From NCBI GenBank assembly GCA_003008705.1, contig PDUO01000007.1, positions 30,123-94,122 on the forward strand: a DNA stretch of 64,000 nt. Direction: 5' to 3'. This document shows, in pieces, positions 35,450-48,199 of the stretch. The notes beneath the pieces were generated by a model. It searched no databases. It was not told the origin of the DNA and saw only the letters and a list, made by a program, of their open reading frames with translations. The stretch comes from Pezicula radicicola. Lineage: Eukaryota; Ascomycota; Leotiomycetes; Helotiales; Dermateaceae. The number at the start of each line of letters is the position of its first letter. Positions within the stretch are counted from its first letter, which is position 1. The translations under genes and the position numbers were made by a program.

Positions 35450-36349
35450 ATGAGGTATGTTAGAACTACTGTTCATGAAGTTTTGCGCTAATAGCGCCAT
35501 CTACAGGATTGAGACTTGTTATTTCTGCTCGCAGCCGTGCTACCCATCGAGTTAGTTTGTCGAGAGATAGATGTTGGATGAGAGGCTAACAGCTTGTGCA
35601 GAGGGTATTACTTTCGTGCGTAACGATGCCAGACTCTTTAGATTCTGTCGTTCAAAGGTATTTATTTTCCTACTCTATATTATTTTAGGATCTGGGGTGT
35701 ACTTGCAGCTCTTAGACTACACCCTGAATACTTTCTTGAGGAAGAATGCTAACAGCTAACTTTGAATAGTGTCATAAAAATGTTTGGAGCCTCCACCTCG
35801 ACCTGTAACCTTATCCTAACAAATTCTCCAGTTCAAGATGAAGCGTAACCCAAGGAAGCTCAAATGGACAAAAGCCTTTAGGGTTTGTTTTCCCATCTTA
35901 TCAACTTTCGCCACCCGAAAACATCGTTTGCTAACCAAATTACCTCTATTTAGAAATCTGCCGGCAAAGAAATGGTCGTCGACAGCACCCTCACCTTCGC
36001 AGCCCGCCGCAACGTTCCTGTCCGCTACAACCGCGACTTAGTTGCCACAACACTCAAGGCCATGCAACGAGTCAGCGAGATCAGACAGCGTCGCGAGCGT
36101 GTGTTCTATAAGAAGCGTATGGAAGGAAATAAGGAACGCGAAAGAGCGGCGAACAGGAAGTTGGTAGCTGAGAACGCACACTTACTGCCAAGAATTAGAG
36201 GTAGTGAGAAGAAGGCTATGGAGGAGGCTGGTGAGGAGGAGGTTGAGTTGGAGACAACGAATAAGAAAGAGTTGTTTGGTAAGATGAAGGTTAGGAGGAA
36301 GGCACTTGTTGGTGGTGGGGTGGAGGATGAGATGATGGATATGGATTAG
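35450..36349 (+). CDS. rlp24: Ribosome biogenesis protein Rlp24
   Basis: Six exons: 35450-35454, 35507-35550, 35602-35657, 35770-35781, 35832-35882 and 35954-36349 (187 residues). The first coding exon has only five bases and the fourth only twelve (Cys-His-Lys-Asn). The zinc-binding eL24-like head is [18 protein letters not shown] with further cysteines at 32 and 36 in FCRSKCHKNF. Then follow [17 protein letters not shown] and the Rlp24-specific C-terminal extension with [20 protein letters not shown]. Rlp24 holds the place of eL24 on pre-60S particles and recruits the AAA-ATPase Drg1 (family knowledge). The acidic-basic tail distinguishes it from ribosomal eL24. Confidence 0.95.
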
Positions 36350-36731
36350 ATGCGCGGTGGGATGAGATATGCATCTTGAATCACGGGGTGCTTCTGCAAG
36401 ACACAGAACATGAATTCTCTGTGGCCACTTTGATAAATGATTTGGCTTGCTCGCAGCCGATGAAGTCATGAGTGTTGAAATCGGGATGTAAAGGCGTTAT
36501 GGGCTTTTCAAAAGAGGAGTTCGGGTCTGGGTACATAACGCTTGCCTCTCTTTTTCTGATGTGTGCTGATAGAGCCAGAATGAATGAACATCTGCCTCAA
36601 GTAATAATGTGCACATAAATTTTCTATAGCTATACACTTTCAGGAAACATGTCTCACGACTACCGACTAAGCGCCTTTACACAAATTTCAAACCACTCTT
36701 ATACGGCTCCCTATACCTTGCAAACCCTTAT
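36350..36731. other. Short intergenic region between convergent genes
   Basis: 3' flanks of rlp24 and the NTF2-like gene; nothing else seen. Confidence 0.5.
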
Positions 36732-37765
36732 TTACTTAGCATTTGACATGGCAGCAGTATCCTACAACCAATATTAGCAATTTTACTTCTCACTATCAAA
36801 TTCCCTCTGCTTCTCCCATCTTCGGTTCCTTGTCTCCCAACGAATACGAAGGATTTACTCACCAAATAAACCTGATAAAAGCCCATCTTCCACTTTCCAG
36901 GGTCCCCTCTAACCATCAACGCTCTCGCAGCCCACCTTTACACACCCTCGTTAGCATCTATTGCTCCATACAATCCCAAATCGCACAACCAAGCCAACTT
37001 GAACGCCAAACCTAAGCTCTACAGCCACATAAATTCCCGCCCTAGAAAGACCGACACCAGAAATAAGGAAAGAGGCGAGAGGAAAGAGGGAGGAGACAAG
37101 AAGAGTTAAAACTCACTCAACATCAGCTTTTCTCCCATCCTTTAACGTATACGCCACCTTCCCATAAATCATAACCTCATTTGCGCCAGCGCCAAATGGG
37201 AAGATCTTGATAGGCGTATGTAGACGCTCTGCAACAGCTGCCCACATACCTCTACGGAGATCTAAGATTTCTATTTTCGTTCCATCAGCTTTCTTCTTTC
37301 TTTTCTCGTTCTATAAAACATTCTCAATCCAGTCGACTCAAACTCCAGACTCCCCACTCTCATGTTTCCCAAGCAAGAAATACAATTCGAAAGGAAAAAG
37401 GGAAAGAAATGAACCCAGAGAAGGAGAACTTTAATACAGCCATTCGAAATTGAAACAACAAAGTAAAAGACACAAATCCCTCTGATACTCATCCCCAAAT
37501 CCCACCTCAAACCAACTTCCCCTAAGAAACCCCCAAGTAGAAAAGCAAATCAAAAATCAAAAATCTACAGCTTACCCCCCCTTCCAACAACCCTCTTACT
37601 AGCCATAACAATAGTAGCATCCGGCGTAAACTGATCCGCATAAACCTCGTGCGCCTCAGGAGTTCCCGTATCAGAGATCTTGTAGAATTCTTCAAAGAAC
37701 TTCTTGATGCCCGCTTCAACCGGTACGTCGGCTGGGTAGGTTGACGAGTACGTGTGTTTCTCCAT
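36732..37765 (-). CDS. NTF2-fold (SnoaL-like) fungal protein, 154 aa
   Basis: Four exons: 37576-37765, 37117-37288, 36863-36935 and 36732-36761. The 287-nt first intron starts GTAAGC; the others start GTGAGT. Splicing joins KRVVGRG to ADGTKIEILDLRRGMW, KADVE to WAARALMVRG and FYQVYL to DTAAMSNAK. The pattern of an N-terminal helix (GIKKFFEEFYKISDT), FTPDATIVM, a central GMWAAVAERLHTPIKIFPFG and closing strands with GKWKMGFYQVYL is that of small NTF2-like proteins. Many are enzymes or binding proteins of unknown substrate; no reaction can be assigned. Only exon 1 would be visible without splicing. Confidence 0.82.
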
Positions 37766-38321
37766 CTTGTTTTCGCCCTTTTGCGATGCACGGGAAAACT
37801 TCTAGGGAGATCAAGGGAGATATGAAGGAGCTAAGCAGTCCAATAGACAGAGTATGTATATTGAAGGCTTGGCTTTTGAAGTGAGGGAGGTGAACTTTTT
37901 GCGTTGGTCATCACTTATTGTAGCGGAAGTGCCGCGGGGCATAGCGGGGCAAATAAAGTTATGGCCGTCGGAAATTGCTCAATGACATCAGGAAGACAGG
38001 ACCAAGAGCGGAAGTTGGGCTGTCATTCTCCTGTCATGTTTCACAGCAAGGGGACAGGACGTTTCATTGATATCGTATCTTGAATTTTGAAGCTCAATTA
38101 AAAGCCAATAGCCTAGAGCATACCAACGTATCAGAGCCATAAAGGTTGAACGAACCTTGTAACTATCATAAACAATCCTCTTTGAAGAGACATTGACAGC
38201 TGTGACAAAACAAAACATTCCATAAGTCATGTACAACGCAAGTTGCGGAAAGGTATACTCGTCAAAGTCATAAAATCAAACAACGCCTTTCATATCCCCA
38301 ACACCAATCACCAATAGAATT
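37766..38321. other. Intergenic region
   Basis: Promoter of the NTF2-like gene and 3' flank of pacC. No gene was seen. Confidence 0.5.
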
Positions 38322-40348
38322 TTAATTGTCCGAACCTGGGAGACTTGGGTACAAACCTTCCGACGAGGGAATGGTCTGGGGTTCAGGCTTTGGTGACTTG
38401 ATATCCAGACCAGACATACCAACGTCTTCAACATCATCGTCGTACAACTTGCTCTCGAGACGCTCTTTGATGAGCTTTCGGAGTGCTTCAATGACGCGGA
38501 TGTTGCCAACCCAGACGGTATCAGCTTGGTCAGCCGCGCTATCACCACTATCCGATTGCACGCTTGGGGAGCTGATACCAGAGAGAGCTGGGTCGATGTT
38601 GTTTGTAACTTCGGTCTTGATGGTCTCAGCGCGTGGGGTAGTTTCTCTAGGAGCGAGCTTTGGTGAAGGAGTAGCTGAATCATCAGAAACATCCATCTCC
38701 GAATTTGGCATAGCACTTCGCTGAAGCATTCCACCAGAGTAACGACGACGAGGATCGCTATCGAAGTTTGTTCCCAGAGTTGAGGCGGGTGCAGTGGTGG
38801 AGTGTGGTGAGTATCCGTGAGTGACAGCTGGCAGGCTCGGGTATGCAGCAGAAGATGTGGAGCCGTGGCGTGATGCAGGCGACATTCCATGTTGCGTGAT
38901 TGGGGAATGACCTGAGGTGTAAGAGGCAGGTGATTGACCAGAAGTGTACGAAACCGAGCTGGATGGAGGAGTCAAGGCTGGAGTGCCAGAGGTATCAGAT
39001 TGAGCAGAGTGACTTTGCATCATAGGGGTGATGTGAGACGAGTTGTAATGGGCACCTGGCATATGATGAATGTTGGTCTGTGGGGGAGAGTGGCTCTGGC
39101 GGAAGTTGAGGCCGGAGTGAGTGTAGTGAGAACCTGGCTGTTGGACTCCAGCGGCGGCAGCGGCGTTGGGGTTCTCGTAAACAGTTGACTGCATCTGCTC
39201 CAAGAATTGATCAATGTTCATTAGATCGTTCTTTGTCCTCAAGTTTGGCATTGGTGGGAGAGCGTATTGATGCTGGGGTTGATGCATGTGGTGGCTTCCT
39301 TGGTGACCACCGTGGCCTCCTCCAACTGCAACCATTTGAGGTCCAGCTGGAATGTACTCTTGAATTGCACCACTGTGGAGTGGAAGTCCTTGGAGAGCCA
39401 TCAATCTCTGGCCAACTTGAGCATAAGAAGTTGGGTCAATTTGACGACGCTTGGCATCGCCAAAGAATTCGTTCAAGGCATCAAATCCACGCTTACGGCT
39501 ATCATAGGCAGCATGCTGGCCCATATCGCCTCCATGGTTGACTGGATAGTAGACTGGGGCATAACTTGAAGCTTGTTGCTGAGGAGCATAGTATCCAGCA
39601 TGTCCGTTATGATGAGCATTGCCGTAGTTAGGAGCACTTCCTGGATGCATTTGAGTGTGGTCATAATAACCTCCTGTGGCTAAAAGAGATTGGAAATCAG
39701 TTACCACTATCTTCAAGAGTCAGTCCACAAGGGATCTGATTTGGATGGGTTCACACACGTTTACCTCCTTGTCTGTAGCCTCCATTCTGGCCTTGGTGTT
39801 GTTCGGGGGAGCGAAGAAGGACAGAATCATCGGCATGGGTCTAGGAGTGTTAGAATGTGATTGCTCATTGTTGAGAAGCTGTTGCACATACCTTGACATG
39901 CTTCTTCAAGTCCTGGGGGCGCTTGAAAGCCTTTCCACAGAAGTCGCACTTGTGAGGCTTGAGAGGGACATGGACGCGGATGTGCGAAGTGATGTGGTCA
40001 CGCTTCACTGTGGTGGTGCGGCAGGAGTTCCATCCACAGGTGAGGTTGAGGTTGTTAGTCGACTTGCGACCGACATGTTTCTCGCAGATGTGCTCCTGGA
40101 GGGGTAGAGGGGTCAGTTTGTGCACATTACAAAAGAGAAGAATGTTGCAAAACGCCGGGATGTTTGTAGTTTGTGATTGAGGGGAGTTTTTTGCATGGGT
40201 AACACTTACAAAGAGAGCCTCTGGAGAAGCGCATTTCTCAGAGCATTTGTCCCATTGGCACGAGAGGTTGTCGTCGCCAGTGGTAATTACTTGACGAGGT
40301 ACATCGGCAGCTTGCGGGGCAGGAAGCTGTTGTTGCGGCTGATTCTGA

Positions 40349-40383
<35 letters not shown>

Positions 40384-40425
40384 CTGCTGCACCGCCTGTT
40401 GGTTTTGGTCCTGATTGCTGGACAT
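38322..40425 (-). CDS. pacC: PacC/Rim101 pH-response transcription factor
   Basis: Four exons: 40210-40425, 39892-40095, 39765-39840 and 38322-39673 (615 residues). The start is [10 protein letters not shown], chosen over an upstream in-frame Met because the latter lies 34 codons away in unlikely sequence. Three C2H2 fingers are seen: the first split by intron 1 (from Cys56), the second at about 92-114 (CGWNSC...HITSHIRVH), the third at about 122-142 ([21 protein letters not shown]). An N-terminal Gln-Asn alternating tract precedes them. Downstream are [19 protein letters not shown], a nuclear-signal-like segment, and a Ser/Thr/Pro-rich regulatory C-terminus. Alkaline pH triggers Pal-pathway proteolysis of PacC, which then binds GCCARG (family knowledge). 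Many such sites lie upstream of this gene. Confidence 0.95.
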
Positions 40426-40766
40426 CTTCGCGTCGGCACTTGGAATAGGGACAGCAGGCAAGGCTCGGAGTTTGATGTTGCGAGGGACAGCCAATGAGCG
40501 TGCGTTGCGAGAGGCACTAAGGAGCAAAGAGATGTGCTAACGCGTAGTGCGTGGTGTAAGTGCGGGGGGACGTCGTTATCGCTCTCTCTATCAAAGATTG
40601 TTGTTGCGCTTGCTTTTGTCGTTGATGAGCGCAAGTCGTGTCGTGTGAGAGAGAGAAAAATCCAAAGTAAAATCAACAGAGCTCGAAACTGTCCTCAACG
40701 GGGGGAGATACAAGTACTAAAACGAAGGGCGATCGAGTCTGCGCAGCGGAAAGTTGCGCCAACGGT
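40426..40766. promoter_or_regulatory. pacC proximal upstream region
   Basis: Presumed 5' leader and core promoter of pacC. Short opposite-strand ORFs are present without domains. Confidence 0.4.
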
Positions 40767-41164
40767 CTTGGCAGAGTCTCTTAGTGAGTCTTGGCAGTCT
40801 TGGCGTTTTGCACAGCCGCGGCCTCATTGGCCTGGTGAGTGCGGTGTGTGGATCAAAGTTATGCCCGCACCTCATAATCTCACGGAGGGCACGGCGTCGC
40901 AGAGTAGTCACACAAGGCCCTTGCCCGTTGCCATTTGTCACCACGCTTCTGCCTTTTTTCGGGGCTTCGGCCCTTTCTGCCTGCTGCAAACAGCGGGCGG
41001 TCAGATGGATGGAAGGACACCGGGTCCAAAGTCTATCAAATTAGCCACTTTTTTCGTTGTACGCTCGTAGAAACAAGGAGACGACTCTTGGCTACTTGGC
41101 TGCTTGGCTCCCTTGGCACTGTCGGGGCGCATTTGCTTGGAAGAGAGGGACGGATTCACTTGGC
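40767..41164 (-). promoter_or_regulatory. Cluster of eight PacC-type GCCAAG sites upstream of pacC
   Basis: GCCAAG occurs on the pacC coding strand at 40767-40772, 40790-40795, 40799-40804, 41087-41092, 41095-41100, 41103-41108, 41112-41117 and 41159-41164. It matches the Aspergillus PacC core GCCARG. All eight point the same way, and four lie within 31 bp. This suggests direct autoregulation of pacC by its own product; binding is inferred from sequence only. Confidence 0.6.
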
Positions 41165-42289
41165 TGAAGTTCGCCGAGAGTCTGACGCGCTCCTTCAGAG
41201 TTCCCCTCGTGTGGGTTCCCCCTGTGCGGCGTACCCGTACTCTTCCCCCCCCTCCCCATCCCCCCAAGTTCTGTCTCCTCGTTCTACTACTGTACTGTAC
41301 TGTACTGTACTCCTCAGCGCCCTCAGCAATGTTCTGTAGGTACCTTCTACTACAGTACCTACAGTGCCTACAATACCTACCACTCACCTCTTCCTGTTCT
41401 GCTCCCGCCCTTCCTGCTGTTACAAAGACGTCGTGCATTGTTTGATGCAACCCTTCTTGATGCTAATTCAGGCACATGTCTCGCTGACTTTTGCTATTGT
41501 TCCAATTTATGATCATTTACACTTTCTCCCCCCCCCCCCCCCCATGCGACTCGTTACGGCATCATAGCAGTAAATAGCCGTTGGTATCTTATGGATATTA
41601 TGGATTCGGTAACGGCTACATGCTGGGTCCGAGATGAGGGATAAAGGTAAATAATAATGGTGGTTGGTTGTCTGTATGAGTGTACGAGTAGAATGCTCTG
41701 TTTTGTTCAGTTATTACACGAGTTCATGCACTGGATGGCCTGCGTCTTTGGAAGCTGCCGCGATGCCAGAGCACACGCTGCCCAGCCCTTGGCCAGCTCT
41801 TGGTGCGCGGAGAATCTCCGTTCCTCGAGGGAGGAGTCCAAGATTTTCCTCTGTCTCCCAAGCTCCTCGGCATCGCGAGGGTATTTTGGGCACAATCAGC
41901 CTTTCTTCTGCCGTGGCTGTAATTGCAACTGGAAAGTTAACATACGGGTGCTTCGTCATTTGCAGTGTCAAGAGACGTCTGATTACCGCCTATGATGTGG
42001 GCTGTGGCGACTGAGAGTGATAATCTCTATGCCTGAAATCAGGGGCTTTTTTGCTGAGCAGCTTTGACCTGTGTGAGATACAGTAGTACGATATCTGCAA
42101 TCCTTACAAGTTATCTTCAGCACCTACGTACTTTGTATTGTTCTCGTGGGTTTGCTAAGCTTGCCATGCGAAGCTTAGAAACCCATGGGATTCTTAGTAG
42201 CATTTGGATGAACGCAATCTCAATCGTATCCCACAAAATCTAGATGTCAAAGTAGCTTTCTCCACAGGCAAAGACCTTTCCCCAGATGA
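41165..42289. other. Gene-free stretch
   Basis: It contains a TGTAC tandem near 41291-41310, a 16-C run near 41529-41543 and overlapping short ORFs on both strands. No gene is supported. Confidence 0.5.
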
Positions 42290-42930
42290 ATTCCCAAGTT
42301 GAACGCTTGTACAACAAGCATTGGGAAGAGTTCTTTTGTTCTTGTCAACAAGATAGAGAGAGAGGCGCTTGAGGAGGGTGGAGTGCCAAGTCGAGGTGGC
42401 AGTTCCGCTGGCTCCCCAAGAACCTATCTCTGGGCGTTCTCTTCTTACTTGCGCCCGATTTGCCCCGAGATATCTACAACCAAGAGGGTACTGCGTCGAA
42501 AATGTTTCTCAAGACAATTGACAAACATATCCGCAAATGCTTTGAGCCCGTTTCAAACATTTATGGAGACTCTTCTGTGCTGAATCACTCCAAGAATCAC
42601 TCCAAGATCTTGTCGGTGTTTCCGTATCCCAGGTCTTTGGAAGCAACTGGAGCATCATGAAAAAGAGCCCAGATATTGAGGCATGGCACTATCATCGTGC
42701 TTCAAGTGGCGAAGAGAATGGTCCAGTGCGCGATTTCAGTCGGCGTCGATGGCCCCCCTTCACAGCTGCCATTCAAAAAGTAAGTGGTAGTGGTTCTTAG
42801 TCGAAGGCCAGTTTTTGAGCCAGCAAGATCTTTGCCGTGACATTGCTGGCCCAAGATGGGGAAATGTTTGTGGCAGAAAAGGCTGTGGAAATCCTGGCGA
42901 ATTGTCCTGACACTCTGCAGTAAGTCCACC
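42290..42930 (+). pseudogene. Decayed coding remnant, family unknown
   Basis: Protein-like sequence is spread over three frames. VNKIEREALEEGGVPSRGGS is in one, RDIYNQEGTASKMFLKTIDK in a second, and a third holds VFGSNWSIMKKSPDIEAWHY up to a GTAAGT donor at about 42780. A further exon-like piece with QQDLCRDIAGPRWGNVC and more cysteines follows at about 42815-42910. No continuous frame links them, so this is most likely a broken gene or a gene hit by several indels. I do not recognise the family. Confidence 0.5.
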
Positions 42931-44519
42931 TTTCAAAGACTTCCAGCACAAGCCCCAAACTCCAAGTGATTGTACAAGCCAAGTAGCCTTCAAGTGGGCT
43001 TATACATGAGGCTTGTAAACTTGGGTCCAATTTCCAAGATCTGCAGAAGGAAGAGAAGCCTGCTTCGAACAACAGACGTATAAGTCCACTCGCACTGCTC
43101 TCTTGTCGTCTGTGTACATGTACCACTCTAGGGCGTAAAAATAAACTTCTTAATCTGTTATCAAAAGCACTCCCTCTAATTCAAATCCCAGAGGCGACAA
43201 GAATCACGTTGACAATGGTCTTCTTCAACAGCACAATAAGCTCACTCTATTCGCGCTAACCGGTAGAATCAGTAGAACTGGTAGAACCGAACTTCCCAAC
43301 GAACTCATGTGAGAGCAATATCCGATCGGTCTTTTGCACGAGGAACAGACAGCACGACCCGTATATGACTAGTACTCTAGGCTTGATTTGAAATCGTCAA
43401 GATTAGCGTGCAAGTATGCTTTGGAAGCATAGGGTAGCAACAGAAACACTCTTCACGATGACTCCACAGCAAAGGACAACAGCCGTTGCTATGCAGTTAG
43501 TCGACTATACCTCGAAAACTGGCCTTGCACACATCACACAGATTTTGGCATTTCGCCGTTTATAGTGGGCTCGACTTGCTCTTCCCCTCCTTAAGTGTGT
43601 ACCGACTTGATAACAGTCAAAGTCTGCAGGTTCGATTTGCCCTGTACGTATTTAACGCCATCAATAGTTCGACCTCTGCCGAATCCGTTTACTCACCTTT
43701 ACCTTTTTAGTGGCACCCTCAATCTTAGACTAGCGGTGCAAGGTATGCACATCACTAAGCACCCAGCAAGAGACATTCTGCCTGCGAAGCTAAGCCAAAG
43801 ATCGTCACTTTATTCGTAGGTTTCAGGGAAACTTCTTTGGAATATACATAGATAGGTAGACGGTCAAATTTAGGATGAATATCCAAAGGAGATATACACT
43901 CCATCAATTTATCGAGTACAAGTTTGAATCGCTCAAGCAATTGGACAAATGGACATAAGTAGCCAGATTCAGACATAAATTGTGTCATTCGTAATGACGT
44001 ATAATATTATCTCAGGAGGGATAAACCTCACTTCGCAATAGACCATTTGTAAAGAACCTAACCTCAGATGTAACGAGATATTCCCCCCTTAGTGATTCTT
44101 CTAGTGAAAACTTTCCTTGATCCCCACGCCCACGAATCCATTTCCAGCCTATTTACAAAAGAACCAAGAACCAAGAACCAGAACCCATGGCTGCCTTGCA
44201 CCAAAGCTGATTTCGAAAGTCTGCAGGCAGGTGAAGCCGGTGGGAATGAATGGGATGAGATGGATATGCGGTACTATGACCGAAGTACAGAAATAGGCGC
44301 TTGAGCATAACTCGTGCGTTCAGTTACTGGCCAAATCATCAAGGCTATGACCAACCTCGTTCTGTCTGACCTTCGTTTTTTTTGTGTTTCTAGGAATTTA
44401 GCTAAGTGGCTTGTTCCTAATAACCGATGTTATCCTTACAAAGAATATTACACTTGGACACTCTTGGTTTCTTCCTGGGACAAATATCAAGGCTTTATCG
44501 TTCCCTCCCCTTCCATTTA
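42931..44519. other. Gene-free stretch
   Basis: No gene is supported. Small ORFs at 43525-43819 and 44092-44520 lack recognisable features. Confidence 0.45.
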
Positions 44520-46922
44520 ATTATCGATTCACGCACTCCTCGATAAGCTAGGTTTTGTAATATATAGGGACTCACATTTAGCCAAAAGATGTACTTACTT
44601 CAAAAATCGCAACTAACAGGTCGGAATGCCCTTCCAGATACGTTTAAACCTAGTGCCTCTTTACTGCTAGGGTGGGATTGTGTGCAAGGAACGGTTTACA
44701 CAAACTATAAATAAGTTTCTTATAGTATCCTACCTAACTACTTTTCTAGTCTAGAATAACGCTCTTCAAACATTCAAGTAGTATGATTAACTTTGTTGTT
44801 CATTCAACTTCTGCTGTCGAGGAATCAATAAGAAAACCACCTAGAATACCAACCAGAATAAATCACTTAGAAAAGCAGCTTGTTCTGCATTATTAAACGC
44901 TATAGTTCTATATCGTTAGGCTTTTCTTCAATGTCTCTGTAACAACCAGAGGAGGAGGCAAAATTTGTGGCTCGAACTGCGTTATGTTTTCCTAGATATG
45001 CGGCCTTTTCTTCGATATGTTAGGAACTAGCTTAAGGGAAAAAGGGTGCTAGATTGTGTAATTTATGGCCTATACACAGTGATCTAAGCAGACTGGTCAC
45101 TGAGATCACCTATCTGCCTTGCTTCTGGTTCCTGTAGATGGGTCTTTTACTTTAAGTTGTGTGGGCTGTATGCATTTGGGTCGTCAAGGAGTTCTGTGTT
45201 AGCTTCAAGATAAGTGGAGTGAGAAGAGCCAACTGATCCTACGACAACAGACTTTGTAACGCAATCCAGGCTGGGATTTGAGGGAGCTAGGTCTATTTGT
45301 TAGTTTGTACTGTATAGCAGCAAGCCGCTCTGCAACTATCTAGACCTAACGCAGTGAAATATAATCGCGTAACCTGTTATGCGACCTAAAGCACTAGTAA
45401 AGTCGGCGTCAGCGAATTGTGAGAGCAAAGAATCGATAGCTCCGGCGAAAGAAGCTTGGCTACCATAAGTCTTACTTGATCTATGTTGACTGGTTACAAT
45501 TCTAGAGCGCTAGGACTAGGGGGAGTCGATATTTGGTCGTAAAACTACCGGCCTAATAGGTATTCCTAGGTCCAGTTGGCCTAGTATCTACCTAGGAACC
45601 GGTGTTAAATAACGTATTTAGTAGATATTGACCTTGCTTTTTGCTACCTTACACTCTTCTCTATTACTTTGGTTATCATACTGTGGTTGCATCTCTGCCT
45701 TCGTTAATGATCCAGACACCAATGACTGTGTTTGTGGTTACGTTTTCATCAAAAGTAGCCTCATAATATAACGCTTAAAGATATCTTCTTGTCACCTAGA
45801 AAGTCTTCCTAAACTGTACTTACTATACTTGTGCCGGAATTTGTTGTGCTTGTGCTCTTTATAACAAGGGGATAGTAATCTAAGTCCTTTAGACTAGAAA
45901 AAGGGCTAACATAGTTGTAGGGGTTAGACTTCTTATATGCTCTCAGCTTTGTATACTATGGGCTCAATAAGGACATGCAGTTAGCCATGGCTATAATACG
46001 CAAGGGGTAGGATTCGAGTGAACGGATTAAGACCTATAACTCCATTGCTTAATTAACAGTCTATCTATCTCCGTCTTATCATTAGAAGCCCACCTAGAAG
46101 GAACTTTATACACAATATATACTTCTACTATCTAGAAAAGTTCTACTATTCTACCTCCTTCTATTAGACTCTTAGTATCCTAGAAAGTTTCCGCTACAGA
46201 CAGTAAAATTATAAATGGTAACAAATTTAATAGGTTAATTTATAATATATAAGAATTCAGACCTATACTATTATTTATATAGACTTAATAAGTAACCGCA
46301 CTCTAAGAATACTACTGCTAGATGTTAGAACTTGGTATTAGTGTTCTTAGTTTAACCGATCCCTGAACCTATAGCAACTACTAGTTTCTACAACTTAGAA
46401 GCCTTTCTCTATTTATGCAATAAGTTTATATTATATATATATACTGAATATATTTATAGTTACATTTTGTTTAGAAATTATAGCTATACGGTGTTAATGT
46501 AAGCCACTGGAATTTTAGCGACTACTAAGCTCTAGTAAATCACTTACTAATATACCTTGCATATAAGAGTACACTCTACTACGAACTACATATTCTAGCA
46601 ATAAATAACCAGATAATTTCGCCTTTCAGGATATACTATAGATATCGTGATGTGCTACGGTCTATACCTAAGTTGTAGTGCGGAGGGAAAAGGGAGTTTA
46701 CTCGCTTAACCTATGTTTCTTCTCTCGAGTACTAGGCTTTCTATAGAATATCACTTTAGCGTAAACTAAGCAAGGCCAACCATCCCCTAAATGCCATTTT
46801 TGGGCTGTAAAAAGCACTAAGTGACTTTTATTTCTATTTTAAATCTAGGGGTTTACTATCTCATAGAATATAGGTTGTAATTAATGTTAAGAGGACCACC
46901 AATCCGTCGTTAACTTACATCC

Positions 46923-46996
46923 TATTACCCAAGTAGGATATGTTTTATCATTAGTCAAGCATCTAGCCTACTAACCACACGACTACTTGGGTAATA
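46923..46996. repeat. Perfect 14-bp inverted repeat with tRNA-like interior
   Basis: TATTACCCAAGTAG (46923-46936) is the exact reverse complement of 46983-46996, with a 46-nt spacer. On the minus strand the spacer has GTGTGGTTAGTAGGC, which resembles a tRNA D arm, but no T arm is seen. It could be a terminal repeat of a tiny element or a decayed tRNA-derived sequence. Confidence 0.6.
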
Positions 46997-48199
46997 AGTA
47001 GGTAACAGCGAGGCTTCTAGATATTGTTGAGGGGATGGAATTGTTCATGCAATAGGTTTAGAGAATTGGACTTGGTGAGAGTGTTTGGAAGATCCAACTT
47101 GCCGTTTAGTGAATATTCTATAGCCTATTTCTTGTACTTTTCTAACACCTATACCACAACTTCTTAATTATTTCCCAGATCCTTGCTTTTATTCTCTGTT
47201 AATAACTCAGACCAAGACCTATATACAATAGCCCTAGTCTCTGTCAGGAACCTTGTTTAAAATCTATATATTATACACAAGAGCATCAAAATTGTTTCCT
47301 TATCGATTTCACTACTATTCACTTTACTCTAGGTAAGATACGAAAGCATTAATACAACTACCCACTTAAGAAACTAATTATAACTATTGCTCTAATAGAA
47401 ATATCTAAAGTGCGTATGATTGTCATAAGACTACCTACCCTATATCACGTAGACCATCGGTAAGTTTCACATATCTCAATCTCCGCCAATGATTCAAATA
47501 TATTAGTCCTTACTTAAATAGTAACATTACTATAAAGGAAAGTAGACAGCTACATCCATATGAAAGCTCAAGAAATACAAAAAGCAGAAAGGATCTCGTG
47601 TCTGTAACTCTCGGAGGGAGGTTCTGTAGAACTCACAGGAGGCTTAGGGAGCCTTGAGTAGAGGTGTCTATATAGTAAAAGTTAGGGAATTATCGCAAGT
47701 ATGCTAATTCATTTCGGACCTGTTATCTGTGGAATTTTCTCAACATCTAAGTGCTTACTACACCACTCATTGTGCTGAAAATGGACACATCATCCTCGAG
47801 AACAGATAATAATTACTGTTAGTAGGGTGAGTATATTATTGTTTTGTATAACTCTAATCAATTACAGACGTACACGTACAGATATGCCGCGATTAAGATG
47901 GTTTTTTTTAAGTAGAAGTAGCTGATAACCATAATTCTTGACTGTAAAGTTCTTTTCTTGAGAAATCTTATGCGGAGTCCTTTCTTCCCTGAACATCTGA
48001 GGAAGTGTGGGAATAGATATCACACTATTTACCTGCCAATCCACGCCATATTACTATCACTGCCTTTAGACTTGCAAAGGCTTATGGAGTTAGCTCGTAG
48101 GAGTGAGTATTATGCTATATAGTATATGAAACTAATGTGGTGTAAAAGGCGGTAGCGAGTATAAAAATTTCTTATCTCTTGATATATTTGCCTACGTAG

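Noticed and set aside
39185..39541. Plus-strand ORFs over pacC.
   Set aside because: Antisense to a clear spliced PacC coding region with repetitive codons.
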